Assembly: GCA_034434895.1 (NCBI GenBank)
Contig: DAOTYI010000113.1
Coordinates: forward strand, 1-7,949
DNA length: 7,949 nucleotides
Direction: 5' to 3'
Origin: DAOTXL01 sp034434895
GTDB lineage: Bacteria; Chloroflexota; Anaerolineae; JAAYZQ01
Of this stretch, positions 1-7,025 are shown piece by piece (within the stretch, counting starts at the first letter, position 1; each line of letters starts with the position of its first letter). Position numbers and translations under genes: made by a program. The notes beneath the pieces are model-generated. The model worked only from the letters and a program-made list of their open reading frames with translations, did not search any database and was not told where the DNA came from.

Positions 1-71
1 CGCCAGCCTGAAAGTGGCTGCCAGCTTGACTATAACCTTCGATTTGCTGTGTTAAGGTGCACGATCAGGGC

Positions 72-389
72 CTATCGACCGGGCAATAGCCCTGCGTAGA
101 CTGCGAAAAACAGGAGATAAGGAATGACAAGACAAAGAGCGATAGGATACGATGGGTAAAGTGCCCCAAGAAGGTTGGATGGTTCTCTGATTTCGTTACA
201 ACCCAAATCGGCCATAGGGCTATCTGTCCCGCAACGCCGAAAGCCGTATTGATCGGGAGGACAGCCGACGTTTTCAAAGACACCAAAGTCCACATCAAGT
301 TCTGGTTGTGGGTGGTTCACAAAATGTGGATTTTGACATCCTGCAAGTGCAAGGGAAAAAACCAGGCAAAGCCAAAGATGACGTTTCAT
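72..389 (-). CDS. Small putative lipoprotein with C-terminal hydrophobic segment, unknown function
   Basis: The product is 105 residues and I do not recognise the family. The N-terminus is a type II signal peptide: basic MKRH, a hydrophobic core, and lipobox L15-A16-G17-C18, so Cys18 would be lipidated and the protein tethered to the outer face of the membrane. The mature part has three further cysteines (43, 53, 64) in a Gly/Pro-rich stretch (GCPP, RRCGTDSP, LGC), spaced for disulfides or metal binding. Residues about 82-103 are strongly hydrophobic and include Cys86; they could be a second membrane segment or a tail altered by a frameshift or truncation. I chose the ATG at 389 because AGGTGG lies just upstream; a GTG two codons earlier (395) is possible. 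A good promoter lies at 558-585, giving a leader of about 160 nt. No clear terminator follows. The surrounding DNA is more AT-rich than the rest of the window. The secretion signal is clear, but that the gene is real and complete is only moderately sure. Confidence 0.6.
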   Translation of the reverse strand: MKRHLWLCLVFSLALAGCQNPHFVNHPQPELDVDFGVFENVGCPPDQYGFRRCGTDSPMADLGCNEIREPSNLLGALYPSYPIALCLVIPYLLFFAVYAGLLPGR

Positions 390-557
390 TACCACCTGCC
401 CATAACATTGTGCGTGCTAACAACCGAGTTGAGCCGCACCGCCCGCCCACCTGCCGACCGGCCGGCTCGCCTGTGCAGGTTACCCCCGGCCCCCCTCACC
501 CTCTCACCCGATTACAGACCTTTTGACGAAATCAGGCCTGTTTGCCGGGCAAATCGA

Positions 558-585
558 ATTATAAGCCGATTCCGGCAAAAGTCAA
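558..585 (-). promoter_or_regulatory. Sigma70-type promoter for the lipoprotein gene
   Basis: On the minus strand, TTGACT (580-585) is followed after 16 nt by a perfect TATAAT (558-563). This is the best promoter-like match in the window. The predicted start of transcription is near 551, leaving a leader of about 160 nt before the ATG at 389. The -10 box is flanked by the inverted pair AATCG (552-556) and CGATT (567-571), which could be a small operator, but this is weak. The promoter call is an inference from the consensus match and the correct orientation. Confidence 0.6.
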
Positions 586-621
586 ATCCCCGGCCAATCG
601 GCCAAGAGCCTATGGGAAACC

Positions 622-733
622 TGTGGGGCAGGCTTTCAAGCCTGCCCCGACAGCCTGGCAAGGCCGTCCCACAAAACGTAGGGCAGGCTTTCAGCCTGAC
701 CGGACGGCCTGGAAAGGCCCTCCTACACCAAAC
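622..733. repeat. Two tandem cloverleaf-like palindromic repeats
   Basis: Two related units lie side by side: about 622-677 and 678-733. Each begins with (T)GTRGGG-CAGGCTT and ends with a complementary CCYAC followed by A-rich sequence ending in AAAC. Each can fold with an outer stem (TGTGGG 622-627 with CCCACA 668-673; GTAGG 678-682 with CCTAC 722-726) enclosing two hairpins. In unit 1 the first inner hairpin is an 11-bp perfect stem (625-635 with 638-648) that competes with the outer stem; the second pairs GACAGCC (649-655) with GGCCGTC (662-668) with one mismatch. Unit 2 has CAGGCT/AGCCTG (684-689, 693-698) and GGACGGCC/GGCCCTCC (702-709, 716-723) with one mismatch. The units differ at scattered positions that largely keep the pairing, as expected of a dispersed structured repeat. 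Confidence 0.8.
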
Positions 734-749
734 CTGGCCCAATAGCAGA

Positions 750-1724
750 TCACCGTTCACGACGGTAAGGGAGAAAAGCGCCGAGAGCCTGGAGAAACGC
801 CTCCGGACACTCTTCCTGGGGCACATGGCCGCAATCGGGGAGGACGGCCAGTTCCGCCTGCGGCAGTTCCTCTGCCAGGCGCACGCTTTGCCCTGTGGGG
901 ACGATGCGGTCGTCATCGCCGGTGATCACCAACACGGGAACGGTCACCCCACCCAGCCGCTCCGGCAACTTCAACGGGCGGCTGGCGCGGGTGACCTCCC
1001 ACAAGGCCCGATCCCAGTTCTGAGCCCGCAGCGGGCGGGTGTACCCCTCCCAAGCCGCCGGCGTGATGCGCGAGGGATCGTGCCAGGCAGAGCGGGCAAA
1101 CTCTATCCCCCAGTCCTGGATGCGCCGCGCCAGGAGCGGCCCCAGATGGCGCATCTGGGGCGTGTTGAGCAACGGACGCAACCATCCCGGCGCCCCTCCC
1201 CCCGCATAGACCGCCGCATCCACCAGCACCAGCCCTTCTACCCGCTCCGGGTAGGTCAGCGCCGTCAGCAGCGCCACCGTCCCCCCGGCCGAGTTGCCCA
1301 CGAGGATGGCCCGCCCTATCCCCAGGGCATCCATCAGCCCCACCGTCAGGTCGGCCTGGGATTCGGGCGCATACGGGCTGCGGCCCTCCCATTCCCCCGG
1401 CATCGGCCGCCCGGTGAGGCCAAACCCCGGCCGGTCAAAGGCGATCACCGTTCCCTCCTCCGCAAGCGGCCCCATCACCTCCCGCCAGGAAAAGGTGCTG
1501 GCGCCGAAACCGTGGAGCAGGATCAGGACCGGCTCCCCCTCGCCGGCCATCTTGTAGTGGACGGCAATCCCGTTCACCTCCACAAAGCGGCTATCCGGAT
1601 CGGCCAGTTGCTCCGGCGGGACGGTCCCCTCCAACGGCGGCACCGGCACCAGAAACGGCCCGAGCGCTGCCACGAGAATCACCCCAACGACGAGGATCCA
1701 CACGATACGCCGCAGGGCTTTCAT
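750..1724 (-). CDS. Membrane-anchored alpha/beta-hydrolase
   Basis: The product is 324 residues, usual for this fold plus an N-terminal anchor. Residues 7-27 form one hydrophobic helix after a basic start (MKALRR), so the enzyme is probably held at the outer face of the cytoplasmic membrane. The catalytic domain runs from about residue 46 to 320. HGFG (71-74) is the oxyanion-hole motif, and GNSAGG (143-148) is the nucleophile elbow with Ser145. Asp272 in GDDDRIVP is the likely acid and His300 in GHVPQEE the base, so the triad is complete. A lid region (about 173-250) lies between the core strands. Substrate cannot be told from sequence; esterase, lipase or C-C hydrolase activities all occur in the family, and haloperoxidase-like members look similar. 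The ATG is preceded by a purine-rich GGGGGAGG tract with short spacing. A terminator (1834-1863) separates it from the macroglobulin gene upstream, so it is probably transcribed on its own. Confidence 0.93.
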   Translation of the reverse strand: MKALRRIVWILVVGVILVAALGPFLVPVPPLEGTVPPEQLADPDSRFVEVNGIAVHYKMAGEGEPVLILLHGFGASTFSWREVMGPLAEEGTVIAFDRPGFGLTGRPMPGEWEGRSPYAPESQADLTVGLMDALGIGRAILVGNSAGGTVALLTALTYPERVEGLVLVDAAVYAGGGAPGWLRPLLNTPQMRHLGPLLARRIQDWGIEFARSAWHDPSRITPAAWEGYTRPLRAQNWDRALWEVTRASRPLKLPERLGGVTVPVLVITGDDDRIVPTGQSVRLAEELPQAELAVLPDCGHVPQEECPEAFLQALGAFLPYRRER

Positions 1725-1746
1725 CGCCTCCCCCTCTCCATCCCCG

Positions 1747-1752
1747 ATTCTA
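1747..1752 (-). promoter_or_regulatory. Possible -10 element for the hydrolase gene
   Basis: TAGAAT (five of six matches to TATAAT) on the minus strand lies 22 nt before the hydrolase ATG and downstream of the macroglobulin terminator, which is the right place for a short-leader promoter. No convincing -35 hexamer sits 16-18 nt upstream, so this is a weak candidate. Confidence 0.25.
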
Positions 1753-1833
1753 TCTCGACAAGGTTAGATTTGCCGTCAGGCGTCCACCTCACCCATCCCC
1801 ACCCCTGCGGGAAGGGTCAGGAGCAGGGATCCA

Positions 1834-1863
1834 ACAAAACGGGGGCGCAGCACGCTGCGCCCC
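1834..1863 (-). terminator. Intrinsic terminator of the macroglobulin gene
   Basis: A perfect 9-bp GC-rich stem (GGGGCGCAG 1842-1850 with CTGCGCCCC 1855-1863) encloses a 4-nt loop. On the minus strand it is followed after two bases by TTTTGTT (complement of 1833-1839). It begins 18 nt past the TAA stop at 1882-1884. The T-run is interrupted, so termination may be partial. Confidence 0.75.
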
Positions 1864-1881
1864 TGCCCCTGCCGGAAACCC

Positions 1882-4800
1882 TTACGGCCTGACCTCGATG
1901 GCCGCCGGCGCCGACACGCCGCTGATGCCGGGGTTGTAATAGTCGTAGGCAGCGCTGGGCGGCGTCTGGGCCTTGATCGGATAGCGGGCGCGGAGGCGAT
2001 AACCGAACTCCAGCGGCTCGCCACTCTTCAGCCCCTCCAGGTAGCAGATGATCTGCCGCCCGGTCAGGTCAAAGCGGGAGAAGCGTGCGCCGGGGTAGTC
2101 GGACGGCAGGTCGCTGTGGCGGGCCACCAGGTCGGCCAGGTCCTCACTCAGCACTTCAAAGCCGGGCGGAATGCCCAGGTCCACGATGGCCTGCCGGGCC
2201 GCGCCCTCCTTCAGCTCGACGCGGACCGAGACGTTGAGGGTGTCGTTGACCGCTAGCTCCGTCCGGTCGTAGTGGACCTGGATGTCCATCAGCGACTCCT
2301 CCGGGGCAGGCGCCGGGATCTTGTCCCAGGGCAGGTAGTAGCGCGTGCTGATCTGGTACATCAGGTTGCCCTTGCCCCTGACCTGAATCCGCAGCCTGTT
2401 CTCTCCCATCACCGGCCTGTCGGTAAAGCTGACCAGTTGCACCACATCAAAGTTGTCTTGGGTGATCTGGATCGGGTCGGCTTCTTCTCCGTTCAGGCTG
2501 ACCGTGACCGTGGCCTCAGCCCCTTCGCCCCCCTTGCGCACAGAAAGCAACAACGCCTTGAGCGTCAGGACGGTGGCCTGGGTCGAGTGCCAGGTGCCAT
2601 AGCTGTCCTTCTGCCGGATCAGGTAGGTGAGGGCCTGGTTGGCCAGGTCGGTGTGCTGTTCGGCGCGGAGGAAGGCGTAGGCCGCCAGGGCCGTCGTCTC
2701 GATGGAGCCGACTTGGCCGGTCGCGCCCATGAAGGTGGCGATGTCGCTTTTCCAAAAGGCGCCGTTGCCCTCGATGACGGCCATCCCGGCCAGGCGGTCG
2801 AGGGCGGCCTGGGTGGTGCTGCCTTCCGGGTCGGCGGCGGCCAGGGCGTTGGCCACCAGGGCCAGGACATAGGGGTCCTGGGCCTCCTGCCAGAACTCGC
2901 GCACATAGTCCAGCCCTTTCTGCGTGCCCTCCTCATCCTCATAACCGGCCTCGGTCAGCGCCCAGACGATGTAGGCCGTCACCGGCAGGCGCTCGTTGCC
3001 CAGGTTTTGCCATGACGATTCGTGGACCAATCCCCGGTCATTCTCCCAACTGCCGTCGCTTTTCTGCTGCCCCAGCAACCACCGGGCGGCGCGGTCCAGC
3101 ATCGCCTCGTCCACGGGATGGACACGGGCCATGTCGGTGAACTCCATCAGACCATAGGCGGTCAGCATCCGGTCGGGTGGCGGGTTGCCAAAGAGGGAAA
3201 AGCCCCCGCCGGCCACCTCAAAGGTCGTCAGCCGCTGGTAGCCCAGGTTGATGTACTGCTCGGCCTTCATCTGCACTTCGGGGGCGGCCTGGCCGGTGCT
3301 TTTCAGATAGTCCAGCACCAACACGTTGGGGTAGGTGGTGCTGCTGGTCTGCTCAAAGCAGCCGAAAGGCATCCGCAGCAGCGCATCCAGCCCCTCCACC
3401 ACCTGGCTGAGGATGCCGGGATAGACCTTGACCAGGATTTGGGCCGTGCCCGGGATGGCCTCAGCCGGGATGGTGACCCTCTTTTCCACCTTCTCGCTCA
3501 GCCGGTCGGAGAAGGTTTCGTCGAACCGTTTGCCGTTGGGTACCACCTGCAGGTCGTGGCGCAGGGTGGTGGCATCGCTCATCTTCTCGCCGATGGCGGT
3601 GACCACCGGGCGGAAGCGGCCCTCGACCGCCGTGACCTTGATGGGGAAATAGACGACCGTCACATCGCCGGGGGCGACCTCCACCGCCTGGGTGGATGGT
3701 CCCAGCGGCTCGAACCAGTCCTGCTTTTCCAGCGTCAGCTCGACGCGCTGGCCGGTTTCGAGATAGTTGTAGACGGCCACCGGCATCGAAACCTGGTCGC
3801 CCTGGGTCAGGGCCAGGGGCAGGTCAATGTCCACGAAAAAGTCCTGGAACACGCGCAGCGGGGCCGTGGTCGAGCCCAGCCGCCCATCCTGGGCCGAGGC
3901 CAGGGCGGTCAACCGCCAGGTGGTGATGGTATGGGCCAGGTCCAGGTCGGTTTGCCAGTGGCCGCGCGGGTCGGTCACAGCTTCCGGGTTCCAGTACATC
4001 GTCTCCGGGAAGAACTGGCGCAGGAGGGGCGCTTCCTGCGGCCCGCTACCGGCAGCCTGACCGCTCACCTCTTTGGCCATCGGCACGGCGGGGGCCAGGG
4101 TGGGCGCGACGGCACGGAACGCGGGCATGGCCAAATCGACTTCCTCGACGATCACCTGGGGGCCGCCGCCAACGCCAAACAGAGCGCCGCTGGTCCACCG
4201 CTCACCGATGGACAGGGCCAGGATCGGCCCGGCGGCGACGAACAGAGCCAGGAGGGCCACAAATCCGGCGGCGGCCAGCGCCCAACCTTCGCGCTTGAAG
4301 CCAAAGCCGGCAGCCCGCGCCCCGAAGGCCAGCGGCAGGATCAGATAGGTAGCGGCAAAAGCGATGCTGGCCAGTGCCGGCGGCTCGGACGGATTGCTGG
4401 AGGCCAGGGCGATGGCAAAGATGGGCAACAGAATGGTGTAGGCGCCGAGCATCAGCAGCGAGAGGCCCAGCGGCAATTCGGTCTGGCGCACCGCCCGCAC
4501 CGCCAGCCCGATGCCACCGGCCAGCCCGCCCAGGAGCACCGGTCCGAGCAGGCACAACAGCGCCGGGCCGAGATTGTCCACCAGGTAGAGCAGCTTATCC
4601 AGTGGTGTGTCGGCCCATGATGCGTGGGGCAGGGGGACCAGCCACAGGCCGGCGGCGAACCAGCCGATGAAGAGCAACGGCACAGCGACTCCCACCGCCA
4701 GCGAGCGGCCCAGGATCCGCTCCCGCCACAGGGCATAGCCCAGGGCGATCGCCGCCGTGAGAGGGATCAGCAGCAACACCGGGTAGATCATCCTGGTCAT

Positions 4801-6825
4801 CGTGCCCAGGAACCGCGCCTGGCGTTCCCGGGCCATCTGATACTTGACTTCGTGGGAGTTGGCGTTCAGGCCGAAGGGGCTGAAGACGATGCCGGCCAGC
4901 GAGGCCCTGGCGTCCATATTCCGCGCCTCCTGCAGGGTGGTGTCGTCTGTCTCCTGCATCAGTTGGGGGAAGGTCAGGCCGTGCAGGTCGAATTTCGGCT
5001 CCAGCAGCTCCTTTTCCAGCAGGAAGTAGAGCTTGGCAAAGCCGGGGTCCTGCTCCTGCAGGGCAAAGACCGACTCGTCCACGATGGCCAGCCCCAGGGC
5101 CGACTGGACCCCCGCGCCGTCCTGGCCGGTCACCTCAATCTGGAGCAGGGCTTTGTCACCGGGCCGGTAGGTGGTCTTGTCCAGTTGCACGTCCAGGGCC
5201 AGGTCGGTCGGCGCGTCTACGACCACCAGCCGGGTGTCGCGCTCGATCTCGGCGGAAGAGAGGGATTTGTAGGCGTGCAGGGCCAGGGTGCCGTACAGGT
5301 CAGGGGTCAGGTCTACCGCTGCCGTCGCCCGGCCGTTGACGACCTCCAGGGCGCGGGTGGAAAGGGTTTGCCCTTCACGGGTGATGTCCAGATAGACTGA
5401 GCCGCTGCTTTCGGTGGTCAGAATCTCCAGGTTCATCGTCTCGCCCACACGATAGGTGGCCCGCTCCGGGCGCAGGAGCAGTTGCGCGCCCCAATACCGG
5501 CCTTCGAGATACAGGCTGGCCTGGCCGCTGTGGCCCAGGGCATCCCGGGCGAGCAGTTGCAGGTCGGCGTTGGGGCTGTCGGGCGTCAGGCGCAGCTCGC
5601 CCAGGCCGTAGGGGCCGGTGTGGGCCTGGTACTGTTGCCCGTTGACCCACACCGTCAGATCGCACTCGGCCGGCGTGCCGTCGGGATAGGAGGTCAGCAG
5701 GTAGAGGATATTTTCCAGGCCGGGCTTGAAAGCGCCGCTTTCAGGCACCGCCTCGATCAGGATCTCCTGTTGGGCCACCGGCAGGCGGATGCTGACCTGC
5801 TCGGTGTGGGCCGCGCCGTCGGTGACGGCCACCTCCAGGATAAAGTCGGCTACGTTCTTTTCCGCCGCGCCGACGAAATAGTCCGGCAGGGTGAACTCGA
5901 AGGGGAAGCGGCCGTTGGCGTCGGTCTGGCCGCTCAGGTCGAGCACCTGTTGCCGCTCCACGTCGTACACCCAGCCGGCAAGCCGGACCTGGCCGCCGTC
6001 CACCGGCTTGCCGAAAAAGTAGACGGCCTCCACCTGGCCGCTGACCCGCTGGCCGGGCCGGTAGAACGCCTCGTCGGTGGTGGCCGTCACTTTGAATTTG
6101 GGCAAAACATACGGCTTGACGGCGACCGTCTTTTCTGACGAGGTGTTGCCCAGCGTGGCGGTGATCTTGTAATCGCCGTGGTTCACCTCGTCGGCCAGTT
6201 GGAAGGTCCAGTCGGCGATACCATACTCCGAGGTGGTGGCCGTCTGGCGGAAAACCTTGTTGCCTTTGGCGTCGGCCACGGTCACTTCGATGGGGCTGTT
6301 GGCGGCCGGTTTGTGGTCAAAGGCTCCCAGGGCCAGGGCGCGGATCAGGATCTGCTGGCCGGGTTGGTACAGAGGCTTGTCGGTGGTCAGCAGCAGTTTA
6401 TAGCTGCGTTCCACCGTGACCGACTGTTCCAGGGTGTCGCGGCCCAGGTCCGACCTGGTTTCAACGACGATCTGTTGCCGGGGGTCGGTCACATCAGGTA
6501 CGATGAACGTGGCGGCGGCCCGCCCCTCAGTGTCGGTTTTGCCTTCGTAGAGAAGGCGGGCAGGTCCGCCCTCCTTCGGCTTGAGGGACACCCTGACCTG
6601 GGCGCCGGCCAGCGGTTGGGCGTTGTCATGGCGCTGCACCTGGATGTGGAGCAGGCCCGGTGCGCCGGGGATGAGGCGGCTGGCACCCAGGATGAGAGTG
6701 TCTTGCTCGCTGAGGTGTTGTGGCAGGCGGAGAGCGTAGATCGTGCTGCCGATCAGCCCACAGAGGGTGAGGGCCAGCACAGCGGCCAGAATGGCCAGGG
6801 TTCGACGTCCGGTTCTATGGGACAT
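1882..6825 (-). CDS. Alpha-2-macroglobulin family thioester protein with embedded six-helix membrane domain
   Basis: The product is 1647 residues, a large thioester protein of the macroglobulin/complement superfamily, whose members trap proteases or attach covalently to targets. I chose the ATG at 6825 because GGAGGAG lies 5 nt upstream; an in-frame ATG 10 codons earlier has no such site and would overlap it. Residues 9-30 are an N-terminal membrane anchor. Macroglobulin domains follow: MG1-like about 42-140, MG2 142-236 (TDKPLYQPGQ), MG3 240-350, MG4/5 355-540, and MG6 to about 590 (LGLAIVDESVFAL). A polytopic membrane domain occupies 676-873, then a Pro/Ala-rich linker 900-935. MG7 starts with the hallmark FFPETMYWNP (938-947), as in animal A2M FPETWIW. 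The thioester motif GCFEQT is at 1155-1160 (Cys1156, Gln1159) and opens an alpha/alpha-toroid domain to about 1430 with a candidate catalytic His1268. The C-terminal MG8/receptor-binding-like domain (about 1510-1647) keeps the YDYY signature (1627-1630). No pbpC lies alongside, unlike the E. coli yfhM locus. No clear promoter is visible in the 85 nt upstream; readthrough is possible. Confidence 0.95.
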   Translation of the reverse strand: MSHRTGRRTLAILAAVLALTLCGLIGSTIYALRLPQHLSEQDTLILGASRLIPGAPGLLHIQVQRHDNAQPLAGAQVRVSLKPKEGGPARLLYEGKTDTEGRAAATFIVPDVTDPRQQIVVETRSDLGRDTLEQSVTVERSYKLLLTTDKPLYQPGQQILIRALALGAFDHKPAANSPIEVTVADAKGNKVFRQTATTSEYGIADWTFQLADEVNHGDYKITATLGNTSSEKTVAVKPYVLPKFKVTATTDEAFYRPGQRVSGQVEAVYFFGKPVDGGQVRLAGWVYDVERQQVLDLSGQTDANGRFPFEFTLPDYFVGAAEKNVADFILEVAVTDGAAHTEQVSIRLPVAQQEILIEAVPESGAFKPGLENILYLLTSYPDGTPAECDLTVWVNGQQYQAHTGPYGLGELRLTPDSPNADLQLLARDALGHSGQASLYLEGRYWGAQLLLRPERATYRVGETMNLEILTTESSGSVYLDITREGQTLSTRALEVVNGRATAAVDLTPDLYGTLALHAYKSLSSAEIERDTRLVVVDAPTDLALDVQLDKTTYRPGDKALLQIEVTGQDGAGVQSALGLAIVDESVFALQEQDPGFAKLYFLLEKELLEPKFDLHGLTFPQLMQETDDTTLQEARNMDARASLAGIVFSPFGLNANSHEVKYQMARERQARFLGTMTRMIYPVLLLIPLTAAIALGYALWRERILGRSLAVGVAVPLLFIGWFAAGLWLVPLPHASWADTPLDKLLYLVDNLGPALLCLLGPVLLGGLAGGIGLAVRAVRQTELPLGLSLLMLGAYTILLPIFAIALASSNPSEPPALASIAFAATYLILPLAFGARAAGFGFKREGWALAAAGFVALLALFVAAGPILALSIGERWTSGALFGVGGGPQVIVEEVDLAMPAFRAVAPTLAPAVPMAKEVSGQAAGSGPQEAPLLRQFFPETMYWNPEAVTDPRGHWQTDLDLAHTITTWRLTALASAQDGRLGSTTAPLRVFQDFFVDIDLPLALTQGDQVSMPVAVYNYLETGQRVELTLEKQDWFEPLGPSTQAVEVAPGDVTVVYFPIKVTAVEGRFRPVVTAIGEKMSDATTLRHDLQVVPNGKRFDETFSDRLSEKVEKRVTIPAEAIPGTAQILVKVYPGILSQVVEGLDALLRMPFGCFEQTSSTTYPNVLVLDYLKSTGQAAPEVQMKAEQYINLGYQRLTTFEVAGGGFSLFGNPPPDRMLTAYGLMEFTDMARVHPVDEAMLDRAARWLLGQQKSDGSWENDRGLVHESSWQNLGNERLPVTAYIVWALTEAGYEDEEGTQKGLDYVREFWQEAQDPYVLALVANALAAADPEGSTTQAALDRLAGMAVIEGNGAFWKSDIATFMGATGQVGSIETTALAAYAFLRAEQHTDLANQALTYLIRQKDSYGTWHSTQATVLTLKALLLSVRKGGEGAEATVTVSLNGEEADPIQITQDNFDVVQLVSFTDRPVMGENRLRIQVRGKGNLMYQISTRYYLPWDKIPAPAPEESLMDIQVHYDRTELAVNDTLNVSVRVELKEGAARQAIVDLGIPPGFEVLSEDLADLVARHSDLPSDYPGARFSRFDLTGRQIICYLEGLKSGEPLEFGYRLRARYPIKAQTPPSAAYDYYNPGISGVSAPAAIEVRP

Positions 6826-6910
6826 TTTTGCTCCTCCTTCATGGTCATGGCTCATTCACTATGGTCAAGACGCTGGCAGGGCCGTTTCGGTTCCCGATGG
6901 GCCAATGACG

Positions 6911-6948
6911 AAAAAAAGCATGGGCAGGAGATGCCTCCTGCCCATGCT
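6911..6948 (-). terminator. Strong intrinsic terminator of the secreted-protein gene
   Basis: A perfect 14-bp stem (6917-6930 with 6935-6948) carries a 4-nt loop and on the minus strand runs straight into seven T residues (complement of 6911-6917). It lies about 80 nt past the stop of the 231-residue gene and upstream of the macroglobulin gene, so it should insulate the two. This is the clearest terminator in the window. Confidence 0.92.
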
Positions 6949-6967
6949 CACTCCCATACGGGTAGGA

Positions 6968-7004
6968 GGGGCGAGCGCTTCCCCCCTGTCTCTGCGCTCG
7001 CCCC
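6968..7004 (-). repeat. 3' untranslated hairpin upstream of the terminator
   Basis: A perfect 11-bp inverted repeat (GGGGCGAGCGC 6968-6978 with GCGCTCGCCCC 6994-7004) has a 15-nt pyrimidine-rich loop on the plus strand. It lies between the stop codon at 7026 and the terminator, with no T-run of its own. It would form a stable RNA hairpin and may protect the transcript's 3' end; the role is inferred. Confidence 0.7.
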
Positions 7005-7025
7005 CCTGCTGAACAGCCCCGGCGG

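Larger units (their letters stand above)
390..749. other. Intergenic spacer with repeats and promoter, no gene
   Basis: No credible gene lies in this 360-bp spacer between the hydrolase stop and the lipoprotein start. It contains two tandem cloverleaf-like repeats (622-733) and a minus-strand promoter (558-585). The untranslated leader of the lipoprotein gene (about 390-551) includes a C-rich stretch near 485-510 and a small palindrome, TTTGCC/GGCAAA, at 541-553. No T-run follows the repeat hairpins on the minus strand, so a conventional intrinsic terminator for the hydrolase is not visible. Open frames crossing this spacer on the plus strand have no recognisable protein character. Confidence 0.7.

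Noticed and set aside
27..56. TTGACT followed by GTGTTA on the plus strand near the left end
   Set aside because: The -10 match is poor and it would read antisense into the lipoprotein gene.
249..1892. Long plus-strand open frame (about 547 codons) opposite the hydrolase
   Set aside because: It is a shadow of the high-GC hydrolase gene: Arg/Pro/His-rich, with no domain or plausible start site, while the minus strand has a full catalytic triad.
3022..4620. Plus-strand open frame of about 532 codons opposite the macroglobulin
   Set aside because: Low-complexity Gly/Gln/His/Arg-rich translation, antisense to conserved macroglobulin domains; other plus-strand frames between 2272 and 7029 are the same kind of artefact.
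6863..6868. TTGACC on the minus strand as the macroglobulin -35 box
   Set aside because: The matching -10 would fall on or next to the ribosome binding site and has no good hexamer.
6886..6891. Cys22 in the N-terminal anchor of the macroglobulin as a lipobox cysteine
   Set aside because: The residue before it is Leu, not Gly/Ala/Ser, so it does not fit the lipoprotein signal peptidase rule.
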